Counted from the first letter of the stretch, positions 22,121 through 37,029 are shown. The stretch: 64,000 nt of DNA from Punctularia strigosozonata HHB-11173 SS5 (GCF_000264995.1 NW_006767445.1:380084-444083); one strand, 5' to 3'. Numbers and translations are program-made. Notes: generated from the sequence alone by a model not told the origin.

Positions 22121-24657
22121 ATGCCTAGTCTTATCTACGCTTTGCTGCTCTTCCTGATTGCAGCTCCGTCGATAGCCAACCCTGTTGGCCGCGCAACTGC
22201 GCCAGCTGTCGTTCTCGACAAGGGAACGTTCATTGGCGTCGACAAGGGACTCAATTTTCAGTTTTTAGGTCTTCCTTTTACGCAACCTGTGTATGTTCTA
22301 TCTACACAATGCTCAGTTATGCGCACTCGGAGATTTTCTGACCCATCAACGTAGATCCGGAAAGGCTCGACTGCACTTACCTCAGCTTAATCTGCCTTAT
22401 ACCGGTGTCCATGATGCAACGACGTTCGGTCCCGGGTGCCTACAGCAAGCTACCCCAACGCCGACCCTTGTTCCTGGGTCCAACTCAAGCGCACCACCGC
22501 CTCCGACGGACGAAGAGTGTACGTCCAGATCGCTTGCTAGTATAAAGATGCGGCATTTTATGCGATAGCCCAAGGCCTCACAATCAATGTTATAACTCCT
22601 GCTTCATCTCACCCCAATTCAAAGTTCCCGGTTGCCGTGGTGCGTGTTGTGTTCAGTGCTTCGTTTCTTTCTACACATTCTGTTTGAACCGCCAGTGGAT
22701 ATACGGAGGTACCCTATTTTCTCTTCCAATTGCACTTCCTCGGCTGATATGTATATCGTTAGGTGGGTTCGAAACTGGGATGTCCTCAAGGTGAGAATTT
22801 CGGCGAGCAAGCTGGATGTTCATGACGAGATATCGATAGCTCCGACGGAGGAATGATTGTCAACCGATCAATCGAGCTATCCGAACCAGTGGTATATGTT
22901 AGCATGAACTACCGTCTGAATGGTGCGTGATGCCTTGTTATTCATCCAAGGCAGAGGAGGACTTCATCGGGACGTATTTCCCCATTGTCCATAGGTTTCG
23001 GTTTCCTTTCCAGTAGAGAGGTGAGAGACGCCGGATTGGGAAACCTTGGGCTTCACGATCGTGCGTGCATTGTGAATAAAATCTCTATTTGCGAGTACTC
23101 ATAGGCACAACAGAACGTGAGGCGTTACGCTGGATTCAGAAGTATATCAGGGCTTTTGGTGAGTCGTTGTATGCTGTTCTCCAAATGTTCGACGATGATA
23201 AATCGCTTTTCTTCTAGGAGGGTAACTCTTACTATATACGCTACCACGCCTGGGACTAACGATACCACCGTAGTGATCCTGCTAAGGTGACGATGTGGGG
23301 ATCTCAGGAGCGTGTTGCGTCTTGATTCAGCTGACATGGGCTGTGGTTAGATGGGGAGAATCTGCCGGTGCGATATCGGTCGGCTCCCAGATGATGACGA
23401 ATGGCGGCAATACCGAGGGTCTATTCCGCGGCGCTTTCATGGAGTCGGGCTCACCCAATCAGCTAGCGAGTGACATCACGGCAGGACAGGTATCCTATGA
23501 TCATATTATAGCCGATACCGGCTGCGCTAGCTCCTCCGATACATTGGAATGCTTGCGAACCGTACCCGCGGCAGTTCTACTGGACGCCATCAACAAGACA
23601 CCGAATATATTCAGCCCTGCACAGGTTAGCGATACGAAGCAGTACAGCTCCCGAAAGTTAATATATCAACAGGCACTAAATCTCACTTGGGAACCGCGCG
23701 TAGATGGGGTGTTCTTCACTGAATCGGGGGTCAACCTGGTTGCGAAAGGCAGCGTTGCTGATGTGCCGATAGTCAGCGGTAAGTAAATTACTTTTGATCT
23801 TGCGGTGTGCCCCCGTAGTGACCTGTTATTGTTGAGGTGATTGCGATGACGAGGTGAGCATGCCTCCATCATGAGCTGTATAGTGTACTTCTCTGAGACG
23901 AAGTACAGGGTACAATATTCAGCGTGGTCCTTACAAACATTACGTAAGTAGTTAGCTGTCAGGACATTGCGCGATATTCAAGGGTATACAAAGGACGGAT
24001 GAGGAGGCTTTGGACTTCATTTCGACCAACTTCTTCCCCGCTGCCACTGTGAGTCGGATGAAAAGGCTTCTTGACCTGTACCCGCAGGATCCCGCGGCAG
24101 GGTCTCCATTCGACACGGGTGACCAGAATGCCCTCACCCCCCAGTACAAACGCCTTGCTGCACTGCAGGCGAGTTGCCCACTCAGTCAGCAAGTACCCGG
24201 TTCTAACTCGATCGCATAGGGAGACATAACCTTCCAAGCTCCTCGTCGGTTCCTCTTCGAAAAACGTGTGACGAAACAACCCGTATATTCATTCTGTGAG
24301 CAAGAATTGGCGGTTCGCTTGCTCTTGCCTAAACTGGGTAACGTCCCTCTTGCAGTGAGCAAACGTGGCAAGTCGACGCCCTTCGTCGGAGCGTTCCACT
24401 CTAGCGATCTTCAGAATGTATACGGCGGCGGGGAGCTCACCGACTACCTCGTTCATTTCGTCAACAATCTGGACCCGAATGGGCTTCTCGTGACTGGGAA
24501 AAGGTTTTACTGGCCTCGATACGATCTCACACATCGACAACTACTCACGCTGCTCGACGCACCTCTTCCTGCCTTGGAATTGACCGCAGACACTTACAGG
24601 GAGGATGCGATGAAATTTGTGGCGGATTTGATCACCGAGAGGGAGCAGGCCATATAA
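22121..24657 (+). CDS. Secreted type-B carboxylesterase/lipase
   Basis: Predicted 550 residues, the usual size of fungal lipases of the Candida rugosa/cholinesterase type. Signal peptide MPSLIYALLLFLIAAPSIA, then LNFQFLGLPF; oxyanion loop WIYGGGFETG; NLGLHD; nucleophile elbow WGESAGA; LNLTWEPRVDG; and a catalytic-His region VGAFHSSDLQNVYGG. Seventeen exons: 22121-22290, 22355-22518, 22575-22639, 22696-22708, 22763-22790, 22840-22922, 22995-23060, 23105-23158, 23218-23221, 23274-23294, 23351-23624, 23673-23778, 23837-23853, 23909-23943, 23994-24168, 24220-24295, 24356-24657; they sum to 1653 nt and one open frame. Odd points: a 4 nt exon and a GC-AG intron (24169-24219). It probably hydrolyses esters or lipids outside the cell. 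Confidence 0.85.
23218..23221 (+). other. 4 nt micro-exon of the carboxylesterase gene
   Basis: The four bases GAGG are flanked by TTCTAG on the left and GTAACT on the right. Joined with the G ending at 23158 and the T at 23274 they give TTT-GGA-GGT-GAT, the conserved FGGD preceding the nucleophile elbow. The downstream intron has a good branch site (GACTAAC). Confidence 0.7.
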
Positions 24658-25059
24658 GCCATAGGGCATGAAATGTCTCATTATGCTCTCGCGCAAAAGC
24701 ACACAAGTACAACCTAGCATCATAGGATAACTACAAAGACCGCTGTATCACAAGACATCATACGCCGCTAGCATTCTTCTGCCAATACGGTTGACCTGCC
24801 CGGTTCTCAGAAGGAGATCCGAGTACCCACGCAGTATTGAAATATGTTACACAGTGAAGGAACAGCATCATGATCTTCTGAATCTACCACGTCCGAATGA
24901 TCATGCACTTTAGTACGTGGAGACCCCCTACGACTGCTGGTTCCGCTTGCGTAGAACGTGCGGCTCTACCTGTGGCCACATGATGAGCGCCTTCCACAGT
25001 TGCCGCCACGATATTGGATTTCCCTAACATGCCCAATTAGTTGGCTGCTCTGCATCTGA
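24658..25059. other. Convergent intergenic region
   Basis: 3' sides of the carboxylesterase (plus) and Chk1 (minus) genes. No gene seen. Confidence 0.5.
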
Positions 25060-27244
<2,185 letters not shown>

Positions 27245-27909
27245 GACTGTGTCCAATCCAAGATGATACTGTTCTCCCTTGTTGTGGAGGCGATTCCACT
27301 ATGATACAGAGCGTTTGCCAGCCGCGCGTTACGGCCGTTGAGAGGACAAAGCAAGAGACGTCACGTAATTTAGACGCGCGGTACGCGGTCTCGTGATCGT
27401 CCCACGGTTGCGCTCGCTTCGGCCCACAGTGACATCGGACCGGCATCCACGGCGTGGCTGTGCTACACGTGGCCCACCGGTCCTTGCCGAGTAGTGAAGG
27501 TCCGAATCGCAGTGCAGGGATTCGCCGGCTTGGGGCAATTGCTTTGGGCTTGACTGCTTCATTCACCCCCCACCCCCCCTCGATACCCTCTGGTTTGACC
27601 GGACAAGATATCGCCCGAGTCTAGGATACTAGATCATTCCTTGGTTGATAAATCGGATTTACGGGGCTATCAACGATTCCTCGGGATCGAATTTGTAAGC
27701 TTCGTTCTATTGCTTGACTCATGCAGAAGGGTACGCCCCATATTTAGTTTCATCTTATGACCTATGAGGCCATCGGTTTCGTGAATCATTCTCAAAACTC
27801 CCTTGGATCTGACCACGCTCATGTTATAGCTTGTTCCCTCTCTTTCGACATATTGACCCCTCACACGACCGTCTACGAAGCGTCGCAGAGCTGTGAATGA
27901 TTGCTCAGC
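27245..27909. other. Divergent intergenic region
   Basis: Separates Chk1 (minus) from the Zn2Cys6 regulator (plus). ORFs are short and motif-free. A C-rich run lies at about 27567-27579. Confidence 0.45.
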
Positions 27910-30900
27910 ATGCCCGTCGATAATAGTGAACCCGTTAACGAGGGCTCGTCCTCGTCGACCAACTACCTCAAGGACAGACGCTTCAAGCTCAGCAGGTATG
28001 TCCCATCTTATCTCATCCGCCTCACCACCGCGCCTACGCTAAATTGGGCTGCAGGGCATGCGATCGATGTCGGTAAGCCTACGGGCCGCGCGCGCCACAT
28101 TCACTGTATACCGAAGCGGCCGTGCTCACCGGATCTTGCTTCTTCGCTCCAATCGTAGTCGGCGCAGGATCAAGTGCGACGAAGGTCACCCCTGTCAGGC
28201 CTGCCTCACCTCCAGCTCGGACTGCACCTTCGAAGAGCCGGGTAAACGCACGCACCCGCACAAGTCCAAGTGAGTGACCCCCCGCATGGCACCGATCGTC
28301 CCATGTGACCTTTCTGGGCCCTGCATACTAAACAAACCTTGTGCTCCTTCAGGCGGACAGCGACGCTTGAGGACCGCATGCGGCACCTCGAGACGCTCAT
28401 CCACGCCATCCCACCCACGGTGTTCGCCGCAGCAAATGGGTCCTTGAACGGCGGTCAACTGTCCGTCGACTCGCCCACCTCACCAACCATGCCCGCGCCC
28501 TTCAACGGGCTCCCTGGCGCCCTCGCCGCGCAGCAGCTCCCGCTTGGCGTTCCCCCGCCCTCCCTGAGCTCGTTCCCACTCATGAACCCCGGAGGACACT
28601 TTACCCACCTCGGGCCGAACAGGCCTCCCAGCCTTTTCGGCGGCCAAGGCGACTCCCCGATGGGTGGCCAGATGGATATCGAAGAGGGCATGACGCGCAT
28701 GTCGATCAACCCGTCATACCTTTATCTCGACCAGGAAGGCTACACGCGATGGCAGGGCGAGATGTCTGGACTTCCGCTGCTCGACTTGCTGGTCGACCGG
28801 CACTCGATCGACATCAAGGAAGAGGCCGATCGCGAGCCGGCGCGGACAATATCAGCCGCAGCCAATCCCACTTCGCACACGTCCCCCGCGGTCCTCGAGC
28901 CGTCGCCCTCTCGACGAACATCGAGATCGTCCACGACGAAGGGTTCAGATATCAACCCAGAGGCGCTGTGGAAGACAATCACGAACATCATCGTCCCAGA
29001 ACTGATGGACAGGTAGGCAACGTTTCGTCGTTTGCCCGTTCTTTACCTCACGCATGAAAGCCTCGTCCAATGCTATCTATCGACATCGTACTACCTGATG
29101 CCGTTCCTACACGTCCCGACTTTCCTTGCTGTAAGTACTCTCATGTCTGGGGATATTCTGGTGGCTAAATGCCCTCATCATCCAGGATTACGGCAACCCA
29201 CAAAAATGGGGCGAACCGGGATTTGCCTCCTTCATCGTCGCTCTGTGCTGCCTTTCCTCGCGGCACATCGATGACCCACGCGTGCGCGCCGACCCGAACG
29301 ATGGCGTCTCCGCCGGCTCGCAGTGGTTTGACCTCTTTCTTCGGCTTCGGGCGCTGCCCTCCGCCGACCGGCCGACACTCTACACCATCCAAGGCGTTCT
29401 TGTCGCGGGCGTGTACGCCGTCGGAGCCGGCAAGCTCTCCAAGGCGTTCGCGCTTCTGTCCGAGGCGATCACGCTCTCAGTCGACGCCGGCATCCATCGC
29501 TGCGCCGACGCGTACGACTACTTTGACCCGATCGAGGAGGAAGTCCGCAAGCGCACGTTCTGGTGCGTCTATCTTTGGGACAAGCAGGCGAGCGCGCACT
29601 TCGGCCGCCCGCCCATGATCCGCCTCCGCGACTGCGACGTGCGCGAGCCGGCGGTCGTCGACGACGAGTTCCTCACGAACGAGGGATCAACGCCACAACC
29701 TGGAAGGCCCGAGACGGAAAGCAGGATGTTCGCGTTTGTGTGCACTATCCGGTTGTTCGTCGTCCTTGAGTCGGTCGTCGACGCTCCGCCGTCGCGATAC
29801 TTTGGCGAGAGCTCGGCGTTTCTTACGCGTGCCACGGGGATCCTGTCTGGGTTCAGGAGGCACAAGGAGCTGAGGGAGGAGGAGGCGCTGTTGGACGAGG
29901 TTTGCTCGATGATACCGCCGTATTGGAAGCATTCGCCCGAGACGATGGCGAGCGAGGATGTGCTAAGGGTGACGCAAGCGGAGCGGTTGCACTGCATGGA
30001 GCAGTACGTGAGGATGCTGATACACCGCCATCGGTTCTCGGAATTGGTCGCCGATCGGACGAGGACGGGGACGGAGGAGCAGAGCGAGGCGGAGTGTGAG
30101 GCGATTAGATCGGCGCATGCGTGCGCTTTGCAGATTGTCGCGGCGCATCTGCATATTGGTCTGAAGGGGATGATGACGTGGTGTATGTATCCATTTGGCA
30201 TCTGGTTAACCAGGGAGCTGACGCTCTTCTTTAGATGGTGTCCACGTCATCCATCAACTCACGCAGGCTGGAAGAACGCTCACCGCTGTCGTGCTCAACA
30301 GCGAAGCGGAGTCGTTGCGTGCGTTAAAACCTCCGTCCTTGGACGCTTTGCGATCCTGCGTTGGCCTTCTCCGCCGTTTCTCGGGTCGTTACGTTTGCGG
30401 AATGCGATCCAGTGATATGATGGAAGAATTTTGTCGACGTGAGTGATCCGTTTCGTCGACGAGCCCGACGGTTGTCTGACCCGGATCATGCAGTTACCCA
30501 AATACCCTTGGACACGCCCGCCCGGCTGGACGATCAAAGGCGGAGTCGTACCCCATGGATGAAACCTGTCCGGAAGAAGACGCGCTCTGCTGCACGTTCG
30601 CCAGGCAGCTCGACCGACTCCCCTTCGCAACAGGCGCCGAGTCCGGAGGGCTTCTCCCCGGACATCTTCCTCGACATGGCTGGCAGCGCGAGTCCTTCGG
30701 CATCCGCTGCGTTCCCCATGGGCATGCCGCCGGCATCAGTCCCTTCACCTGCCGGCATGCTCGACGGATTCGGACGCATTCAGAGCTCTACGGGATCCCC
30801 GTTCATGGACGGCGGCACGGGCGCTGGGATGATGGGCACCGGGCCCGAGCAGCTCGGGATGTCGTCCGCGGAGATACTTGCGTTGTTCAACGATGGCGGC

Positions 30901-31026
30901 GTGGATGTGTCGACGTTTTTCCCGTCACCCGGTCCGGTGCCGACGAGCTTGAATGGCAACGGGCGACATAGGTCAAATTCGTACGCGAATGGCGCCTTGG
31001 GGATGACAAACTCGATGGGTTTGTGA
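27910..31026 (+). CDS. Zn2Cys6 fungal-specific transcription factor
   Basis: Starts [12 protein letters not shown]. The binuclear zinc cluster is split by introns: ACDRC-R, then [15 protein letters not shown] and SDC (C-x2-C-x6-C-x5-C-x2-C-x7-C), followed by a short linker and a dimerisation helix [17 protein letters not shown]. The central region is the fungal-specific (MHR) domain: [80 protein letters not shown]. The C-terminus is Pro/Ser/Gly-rich ([20 protein letters not shown] ... [12 protein letters not shown]-type), probably the activation domain. Early exons: 27910-27995, 28055-28072 (18 nt), 28159-28269, 28353-29012; total about 850-900 residues. Target genes unknown. Confidence 0.88.
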
Positions 31027-31629
31027 TTTTTTTTTCGGGTATCTGTTGGACATGGCTATTCCTCCGGTGCCTCTGTCGTTGCTGCTGCTGCTCTGTATTG
31101 TTGCGATCGTTGTACCATATGATCGAAGAAAGCATCTTTACCTCGACACCTCCTTCAGTGGCTGTGCCCTCGAAATTATTGTCTTGCCTGCTAATTGTTC
31201 TGGCAATCGACCATCACCACCAGCTCGACGCTTTGCAGCTCCTGGGACCTTATAAGACAAAATCTACTATTGTATATGTTGACCGAAACTAAGATTGATC
31301 ACGCTATGCTCTGGGACAGCGACACGGATACATCATGTCATACAATACGTCAGCAACGATCTCGCACAGCGTAACCAGGTGCCTGGCATCAGCGTGTCCT
31401 AGAAGCTCCGCAACAATACAAGTCTCATATGTGCCATCGCCAGGAGCAGCCATGTGCTGGGACTAGAGATCACAATAGGCTCGACGATAATGCATATAAG
31501 CACAGATCCTCCAGTGTGAGCTTTCTCAACCGTCGACTGGCTCGTCTTTGCTTATCCGTATCGTGCAGCATCTTCCTTTCCACTCGCCGAATTGCCGCAT
31601 CTGCCCATTCCCCTTCGAATCCACGAATC
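31027..31629. other. Intergenic
   Basis: 3' region of the transcription factor and upstream region of the 31630 gene. A T-run follows the stop directly. No gene seen. Confidence 0.45.
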
Positions 31630-32680
31630 ATGAACATGTTCGCAACCCCAATCTCACAGCAAGGTTTCACGCGCCAGGAGCAGCATGCCTACCCAAGCGA
31701 GAAAAGCATGTCCGACGTGTCGACAGTTCTAGTCGTGAGTCTTCATGTTTACGCTGAGAGAAATCCGTCTAACCGTTGGACAGACGACCTGCACCCCGCA
31801 CGACAAGCTACGCGCCGCGATCCGACAGGCTTCAGAGGCCAAACTGGGCGAAATTCGCGTCACTAGCGAAAACATAGTGTACAATCTGGAAATCCTTTCC
31901 GGATCGATGACACGACTCGTCGTAGACGGAGACGGCGCTGGATCATTTCGCGGGCCCCAATTCAACCTCCCGAAGCTGGAAAGCTTGACCCTCGAGTACC
32001 GCGACGTCTCCCAGGCGATCGAGATGCTGTCCCTCCTCTGCATGCCTGCGCTCACAGAGCTGCGGCTGACGCACATCTCGAACAGTCGTTACGAGGGCGA
32101 GCCGCAAGCCGATTCAGCGGCTTTGTTCGGGTATTTGTGGAGCAACAGCCTCTGCGACCTGCGTCTCGGATACCCCTCCGTCTCACTTCCTTCCATCGTC
32201 TATCTCGTGCTGGACCGCGTCCATTCCGAGCCCTCCGATTTTGGCGCCTTCCTCTCGCGACTCGGGTCCCTGAAGTTTATGGACCTGAACGAATGCTCCC
32301 CCGCCCTGCTCGAGCCACTCGTCACTGCAATCCTCCCCGACAACGCACTCATCAATCACGACGGCCTGGACTACGATACGTGGATGGATTGCTTGCCGAT
32401 GCCCGAGCTCGTCGACATCGAGTGCAGCGACGATTGCAGCGATGGATGGCTTGCAGAGTTGCTGATCGCGCGGGTGCGGGGACTCCTCCTCAAGTGCGGA
32501 CGGGGAGCGGAGATCGGTCGCGAGGACCTCTTGCGGAGCTTGGCACAGGTCTCGCATCGCGCTTTGTGTCTGGCGTCGGGTGTTTGGAGTCCAGAACCTC
32601 GCGTGGAGGGCGACGAAGATCCTATTCAGTTCATCCTACACAATCGGCCAGGCTCCAAGGTCCACTCGGACGCAGAGTGA
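31630..32680 (+). CDS. LRR-like protein of the F-box family, lacking an F-box
   Basis: Predicted 333 residues from two exons (31630-31734, 31784-32680) around a 49 bp intron (GTGAGT donor, CAG acceptor). Exon 1 encodes MNMFATPISQQGFTRQEQHA and a short tail. Exon 2 carries leucine-rich strands (LPKLESLTLEYRDVSQAIEM, LTELRLTHI, IVYLVLDRVHSEPSDFGAFL, LKFMDLNECSPALLEPLVTA). It aligns by eye with the C-terminal half of 35542-37029 and with 18002-19003. No F-box is visible, so its role as an SCF adaptor is uncertain. Confidence 0.7.
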
Positions 32681-35541
32681 AGTGTAACGGAACCCCCGTG
32701 GATGATAGTACTACTTAGAGGGTGCACCAACGTAATTGCCGCGGTACTTAGTAGATATATACCAATATTATATCAATAGTAATGCACATGTCATAGTACG
32801 AGTCAAAGCCTGCGCTCACTCCTCAGGCCGCGGGAATGAAGGTTGCTCCATCCGCGCTACCAGTCCTATTTTCACCCACTGTTCTTACCAGTGATGTGAG
32901 TTTTTCCCTCGCGCGATCGAACGCGTGCGTCCTTCGTAATACCTTGAAACTCTAGCACCGGATCATGGTTGCAACGTTACCGTTTCCCACTGTCCATATC
33001 GAACTGCAGCCGCACGAAAGCCTGGCATATCTGCGGCCACGTTCTCTTGGCTCAGATAACCCTAACGGAACCGACAGCAGCGAGTGGCATACATTCGTAT
33101 TACCAATTTACCGCCACTGTCTTGTTCAGTTCGCAGTGGGGGTTCTGCGGATACACTGGATAAATTTCCCGTGCGGTTCAGTCAAAAGACCACCCTCCGG
33201 TGAAAGAATCCTTGCTCAGGGGAGCAAACAACTGGAAAAGACCCGGAGAAAGCTCCAAGGTTCCAAACGGACACTCGATGCACTGAAGTTTCCACGTATG
33301 CCGCAGTGCAAGAGCAGATCAGTCAGTGTGAATCAGCGAGTGACGATGGTTGCTGTACCGACCTCGTCTACGATCTCCGCCGTGACCGTCTGCCCCAGAG
33401 CCGTGATAGTGATATTCTGGAAGCAATGTGCTCCCTTGGCCCATTGCTATATGTCGCAGGGGCAGATTAGGTCAGGTCAAGGTGAGGTCAATGCGCAGAG
33501 GATCGTACATCGCGATTCAGCGCTGCGACCTGTAAGGCGGACCTCATTAAACGCAGACACGATGGAGATAAGTCGCCAACAGTAACTCACCAAGTCTTTG
33601 GGACCACTGGTCGCACCACATGCGCCTACATTACATCGGATCAATCTCGTGCACGCAGTCATGAGCAAGGTTTGCAGCTCACCAATGCCGGGTTCAAAGA
33701 AGGTGAATCGTTGGTTCTGGAATTGTTGGGCCAAAACAGCCGTAGAACTCGGAAATCATCAGCGTCAATACACCAAAGCGTCATAGGTCCAAGGACGTAC
33801 GCAGTGGCACCGATAATTGCGGCCAAGAGTTTAGACTGCATGATGGATGGCCGACTGTTGTACCAGGAGGTTCGACCTAGGAAAGATGGAGAGTCAGAAG
33901 AGGGTTCCTTACATAGTCCTCTGTAATAACGTATGGACCTAAGCTCATCCAAATCTCTGTGATACTAAGCAGGTTTAGTAGCCGGCCAGCCCCGTTCGTT
34001 GCAGATCACACGACAATAGGTATGTGCTTACGAAGATCTCCGCGTAGAACTTCGTTCATCAGATACCAAGCCGCTGAAGAGCATGCGCTAGTTGAATGCA
34101 CCGGAGAACTAACATACTATCGTAAGCATACGGAGTACGCGGATGTGTAGACCCTCGCTACTCACGGCGGAAACGCGGTCATGACACGACAGCCGTCGAC
34201 AGAGACCCGTATCTGGAGTAACATACGCATTCAGTGGCATTAATATAAATGAGCAAGGAGAAAGTTTCTCTCGGCGAGTTCTTGGCAAGAAGGAATAGTT
34301 TTGACGAACATGTCGGAGAGAGCCAGCGCAGCCGAAACTTACCGCTAAACGCAGTGACAACACACCTCTTATTCCGGTTACTAAGATGCATTCAAAATCC
34401 CGTACATATCGCGTAAAGCGCGAGGATGCCGGGGTACGTTGCACATGTATCCGAGAACATCGTGGTGGGCTGCAGCAAGTAATCCAAGTCCGTCGAACGT
34501 TGCAGAATCGTTGGTTACCGCAACACAATTTTTTTTGATAGAGAGTCCCATAGCTTTCCAAGAGAGAGATTCAGCGCACGCAACAGACTTCCGGTGCGAT
34601 GGTGGGTGCGATGACAACTACCATGGCCTGCCAGCATCCAGAGGACGAAGGACGAAACTCGGTACCGCAGGGTCTGAAAGTGCACGTGATTATAAAGGAG
34701 CTCCGCGATCGGCGGCGTCGCGCGTCCGTTTTTTTCTTCACTGTTTGCCATCGCACTGGATCAATCGTCTCGCTATGTTTCCGGAATAAAGCAACGAAAA
34801 GCGACAAGAAGAGGAAATCTACAATGTGCTTCATTTCATCTTAAGCCCCTAGAAGATCTATGACATTCAGGATTATGGGCCATACTAGGACACGACTGCC
34901 GTAAACCGCCATGTTGGGCCATGACGAGCGCCTCGTTGGTTCCTGATATCCAATCCTGAAGATCTTTCGCATTGATCAAGGAGGTGGCACTGGCACCATG
35001 ACTCACACAGAGTTCGCTCATACAGGGTTTCACTGGGCGGTCTCGGAAGCTCGATCGCGCATTGAGGCAGGGCCAATTGAAACCGAACAGCATTGCTTAG
35101 CTCATGCAACAATTAGACGCGCATTGTACAGGGAAATTGCTGGGACAATGCATGAGAATCGAGCTATTATGCTGCCGGACAGGGCGACGCACAGCATGCA
35201 TGTGGGCCTCATCAAAGAGGCGCCCACACATCTTTCCCTATCGATGTGAACTGTGGCGCGCCCTGTTTCCGGTCCCCGAACAGAGTCTGAACGTCCGAAA
35301 CGAGCGCGTTACACGTGCCGGCGACGCGATCGGGACAGCATCGGTTGTCGCAGCGTGCCCGGGACGTACTCACGAACCTCTACACGTGTAAGATTGTATA
35401 TAACTCTGTCTCCTGTGGCTCCTATGGGCTCCTCGCCAACCGCACCTTCAGCGGTCTGGACCAGCATAATTGTGCTGTGCGTAACGCGCCGTCCTATTCC
35501 ATTGGTTCTCTCGCTGACTCCAATTGCTATGCAAGGTCGTC
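32681..35541. other. Long gene-poor stretch with possible relics
   Basis: About 2.9 kb with no gene I can support. At 33110-33172 the plus strand reads SSQWGFCGYT, which resembles the core of hevein-type chitin-binding modules (SQYGYCG), but most of the expected cysteines are missing and a stop follows. A 206-codon ORF (32965-33585) shows no motif. A minus-strand ORF around 33659-33952 contains a signal-peptide-like MQSKLLAAIIGATAYVLG. All are weak. Confidence 0.35.
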
Positions 35542-37029
35542 ATGAACACTCAACATCGGATGCTGCCCCTCGCTCTCCCTCAACGTTCACGACTCTCCAT
35601 GCATGGTTACCTCCGTCTGTTTGGATGTGCCTCTTCTCCCGTACAGAAACTCCCCAACGAGATTCTCGGTCTCGTCTTCACGTCCTCTGCGCCAGCAGAA
35701 CCGCATGATACCTCGAACTCCCTGCGGGCTGCCGTCACGCTATCCCATGTCTGCCGCCACTGGCGACGACTGGCGCTCTCTCGTTCCGAGCTCTGGTCCT
35801 CAATATACCTCCACTTGCCTCTCAGCGACGCACAAGTGGACCGCGCCGGCGCATGTCTCCTACGCTCGCGCACACGACCTCTCAACGTCGTGATGGACCT
35901 GGCAGATCTGTCCGACGACGAGGACGAGGATCCGCACGGTATCACACAGGAACAGATGGAAACGCTCTGCCGCGTCTTACTCCCGCACGCATCACGGTGG
36001 CGTCGTATCAAGCTCGTGACGGACGACTGGGCGCCAATGCATCTCTTCCTCCGACATCTTATCTCCATCCGCTCGCTCCCACTGCTCGAAACGGTCGAGC
36101 TTCGACGATGCAACGAGGGCCTCGCGCTCGACGGCGCAGCCTTCTCTCCAGATACGGTCTCATTGAGAGAGCCGGTCGCGCTCTTCGACGAATCGCAAAC
36201 AGGGTTGGAAGCTTCCCGCGCGCTGCGGAGTCTACAGCTATTTGGCGTACATGTGAACTGGCGGTCGCTCGACGTCAGGGGCTTGAGAGAGCTCCAGCTG
36301 ATGTACATCCCTCACGAGTTCCGTCCCTCCCGCGACGACCTCGTCCACATACTGGACAGCTGCTCCGCCTCCTTGGAGGTCTTGTCCATATTGTGCGGCG
36401 TATCCTCGCCCCCCTCATCGCCCAAGGAACGGCGCCAGGTCACTCTTCCTCACCTGAAGCACTTGACCGTCGGTTATCTGAATGCTGCTCAAGCAGTGCA
36501 GATATTCTCGTTGCTATCTGCGCCCGCTGCGATCCGCCTCGGTCTCGTCGACGTCACCGCCACGCTGGAGCACGGCGTGGCTATATCTGACTCGGCCGAG
36601 CTGTTCGACCACCTGAGCCAAGATAGCACCAGCAGCTCTTCCGACAAGGAGGAGCAGTCGGCACCCTTCCCCCTTCCGTCCATCCGCGCCCTCGACCTGC
36701 ACTTCATCCACTCCTCCCCCGCTGCGTTCGGCGCCTTCCTCGCGCGCTGCATGAGCCTCGAGCACCTCGCCATCGAGGCCTGCTCGGACGTGCTGCTGGA
36801 TGCGCTCGCCTCGGTCATCCACGGTCCGCTAGGAGAGGAAGTTGGTACGGTCGTTACCAAAGCCGAAGAAGACTCGGGTGTTTCCGAGAGAGAACGCAGC
36901 GCGGCGTGCGGCGTGGCGTGCCCCCTGCTTAGCACCATCGACTGCTTCGACTGCGACGATACGGCGGAGACGTTGACGGACTTGCTGTCCTCTCGGGTGA
37001 AGGGGGACCTGCCGGGTGACGTGTCCTAA
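35542..37029 (+). CDS. F-box protein with LRR-like C-terminal region
   Basis: Single-exon 495-residue protein from ATG 35542. Canonical Agaricomycete F-box near residues 33-85: VQKLPNEILGLVFTSS ... TLSHVCRHWRRLALSRSELW. It is followed by leucine-rich blocks (LPLLETVELRRC, ALRSLQLFGVHVNWRSLDV, GLRELQLMYIPHE, LPHLKHLTVGYLN, SIRALDLHFIHSSPAAFGAF, SLEHLAIEACSDVLLDALAS). An acidic stretch DLSDDEDEDPHG lies near residue 117. The F-box would bind Skp1; the repeat region would choose the substrate. This is the most complete member of the group that also includes 18002-19003 and 31630-32680. Confidence 0.88.
   Translation: MNTQHRMLPLALPQRSRLSMHGYLRLFGCASSPVQKLPNEILGLVFTSSAPAEPHDTSNSLRAAVTLSHVCRHWRRLALSRSELWSSIYLHLPLSDAQVDRAGACLLRSRTRPLNVVMDLADLSDDEDEDPHGITQEQMETLCRVLLPHASRWRRIKLVTDDWAPMHLFLRHLISIRSLPLLETVELRRCNEGLALDGAAFSPDTVSLREPVALFDESQTGLEASRALRSLQLFGVHVNWRSLDVRGLRELQLMYIPHEFRPSRDDLVHILDSCSASLEVLSILCGVSSPPSSPKERRQVTLPHLKHLTVGYLNAAQAVQIFSLLSAPAAIRLGLVDVTATLEHGVAISDSAELFDHLSQDSTSSSSDKEEQSAPFPLPSIRALDLHFIHSSPAAFGAFLARCMSLEHLAIEACSDVLLDALASVIHGPLGEEVGTVVTKAEEDSGVSERERSAACGVACPLLSTIDCFDCDDTAETLTDLLSSRVKGDLPGDVS

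Noticed and set aside
27560-27600. C-rich run as a functional element
   Set aside because: A simple low-complexity run without partner sequence or position cue.
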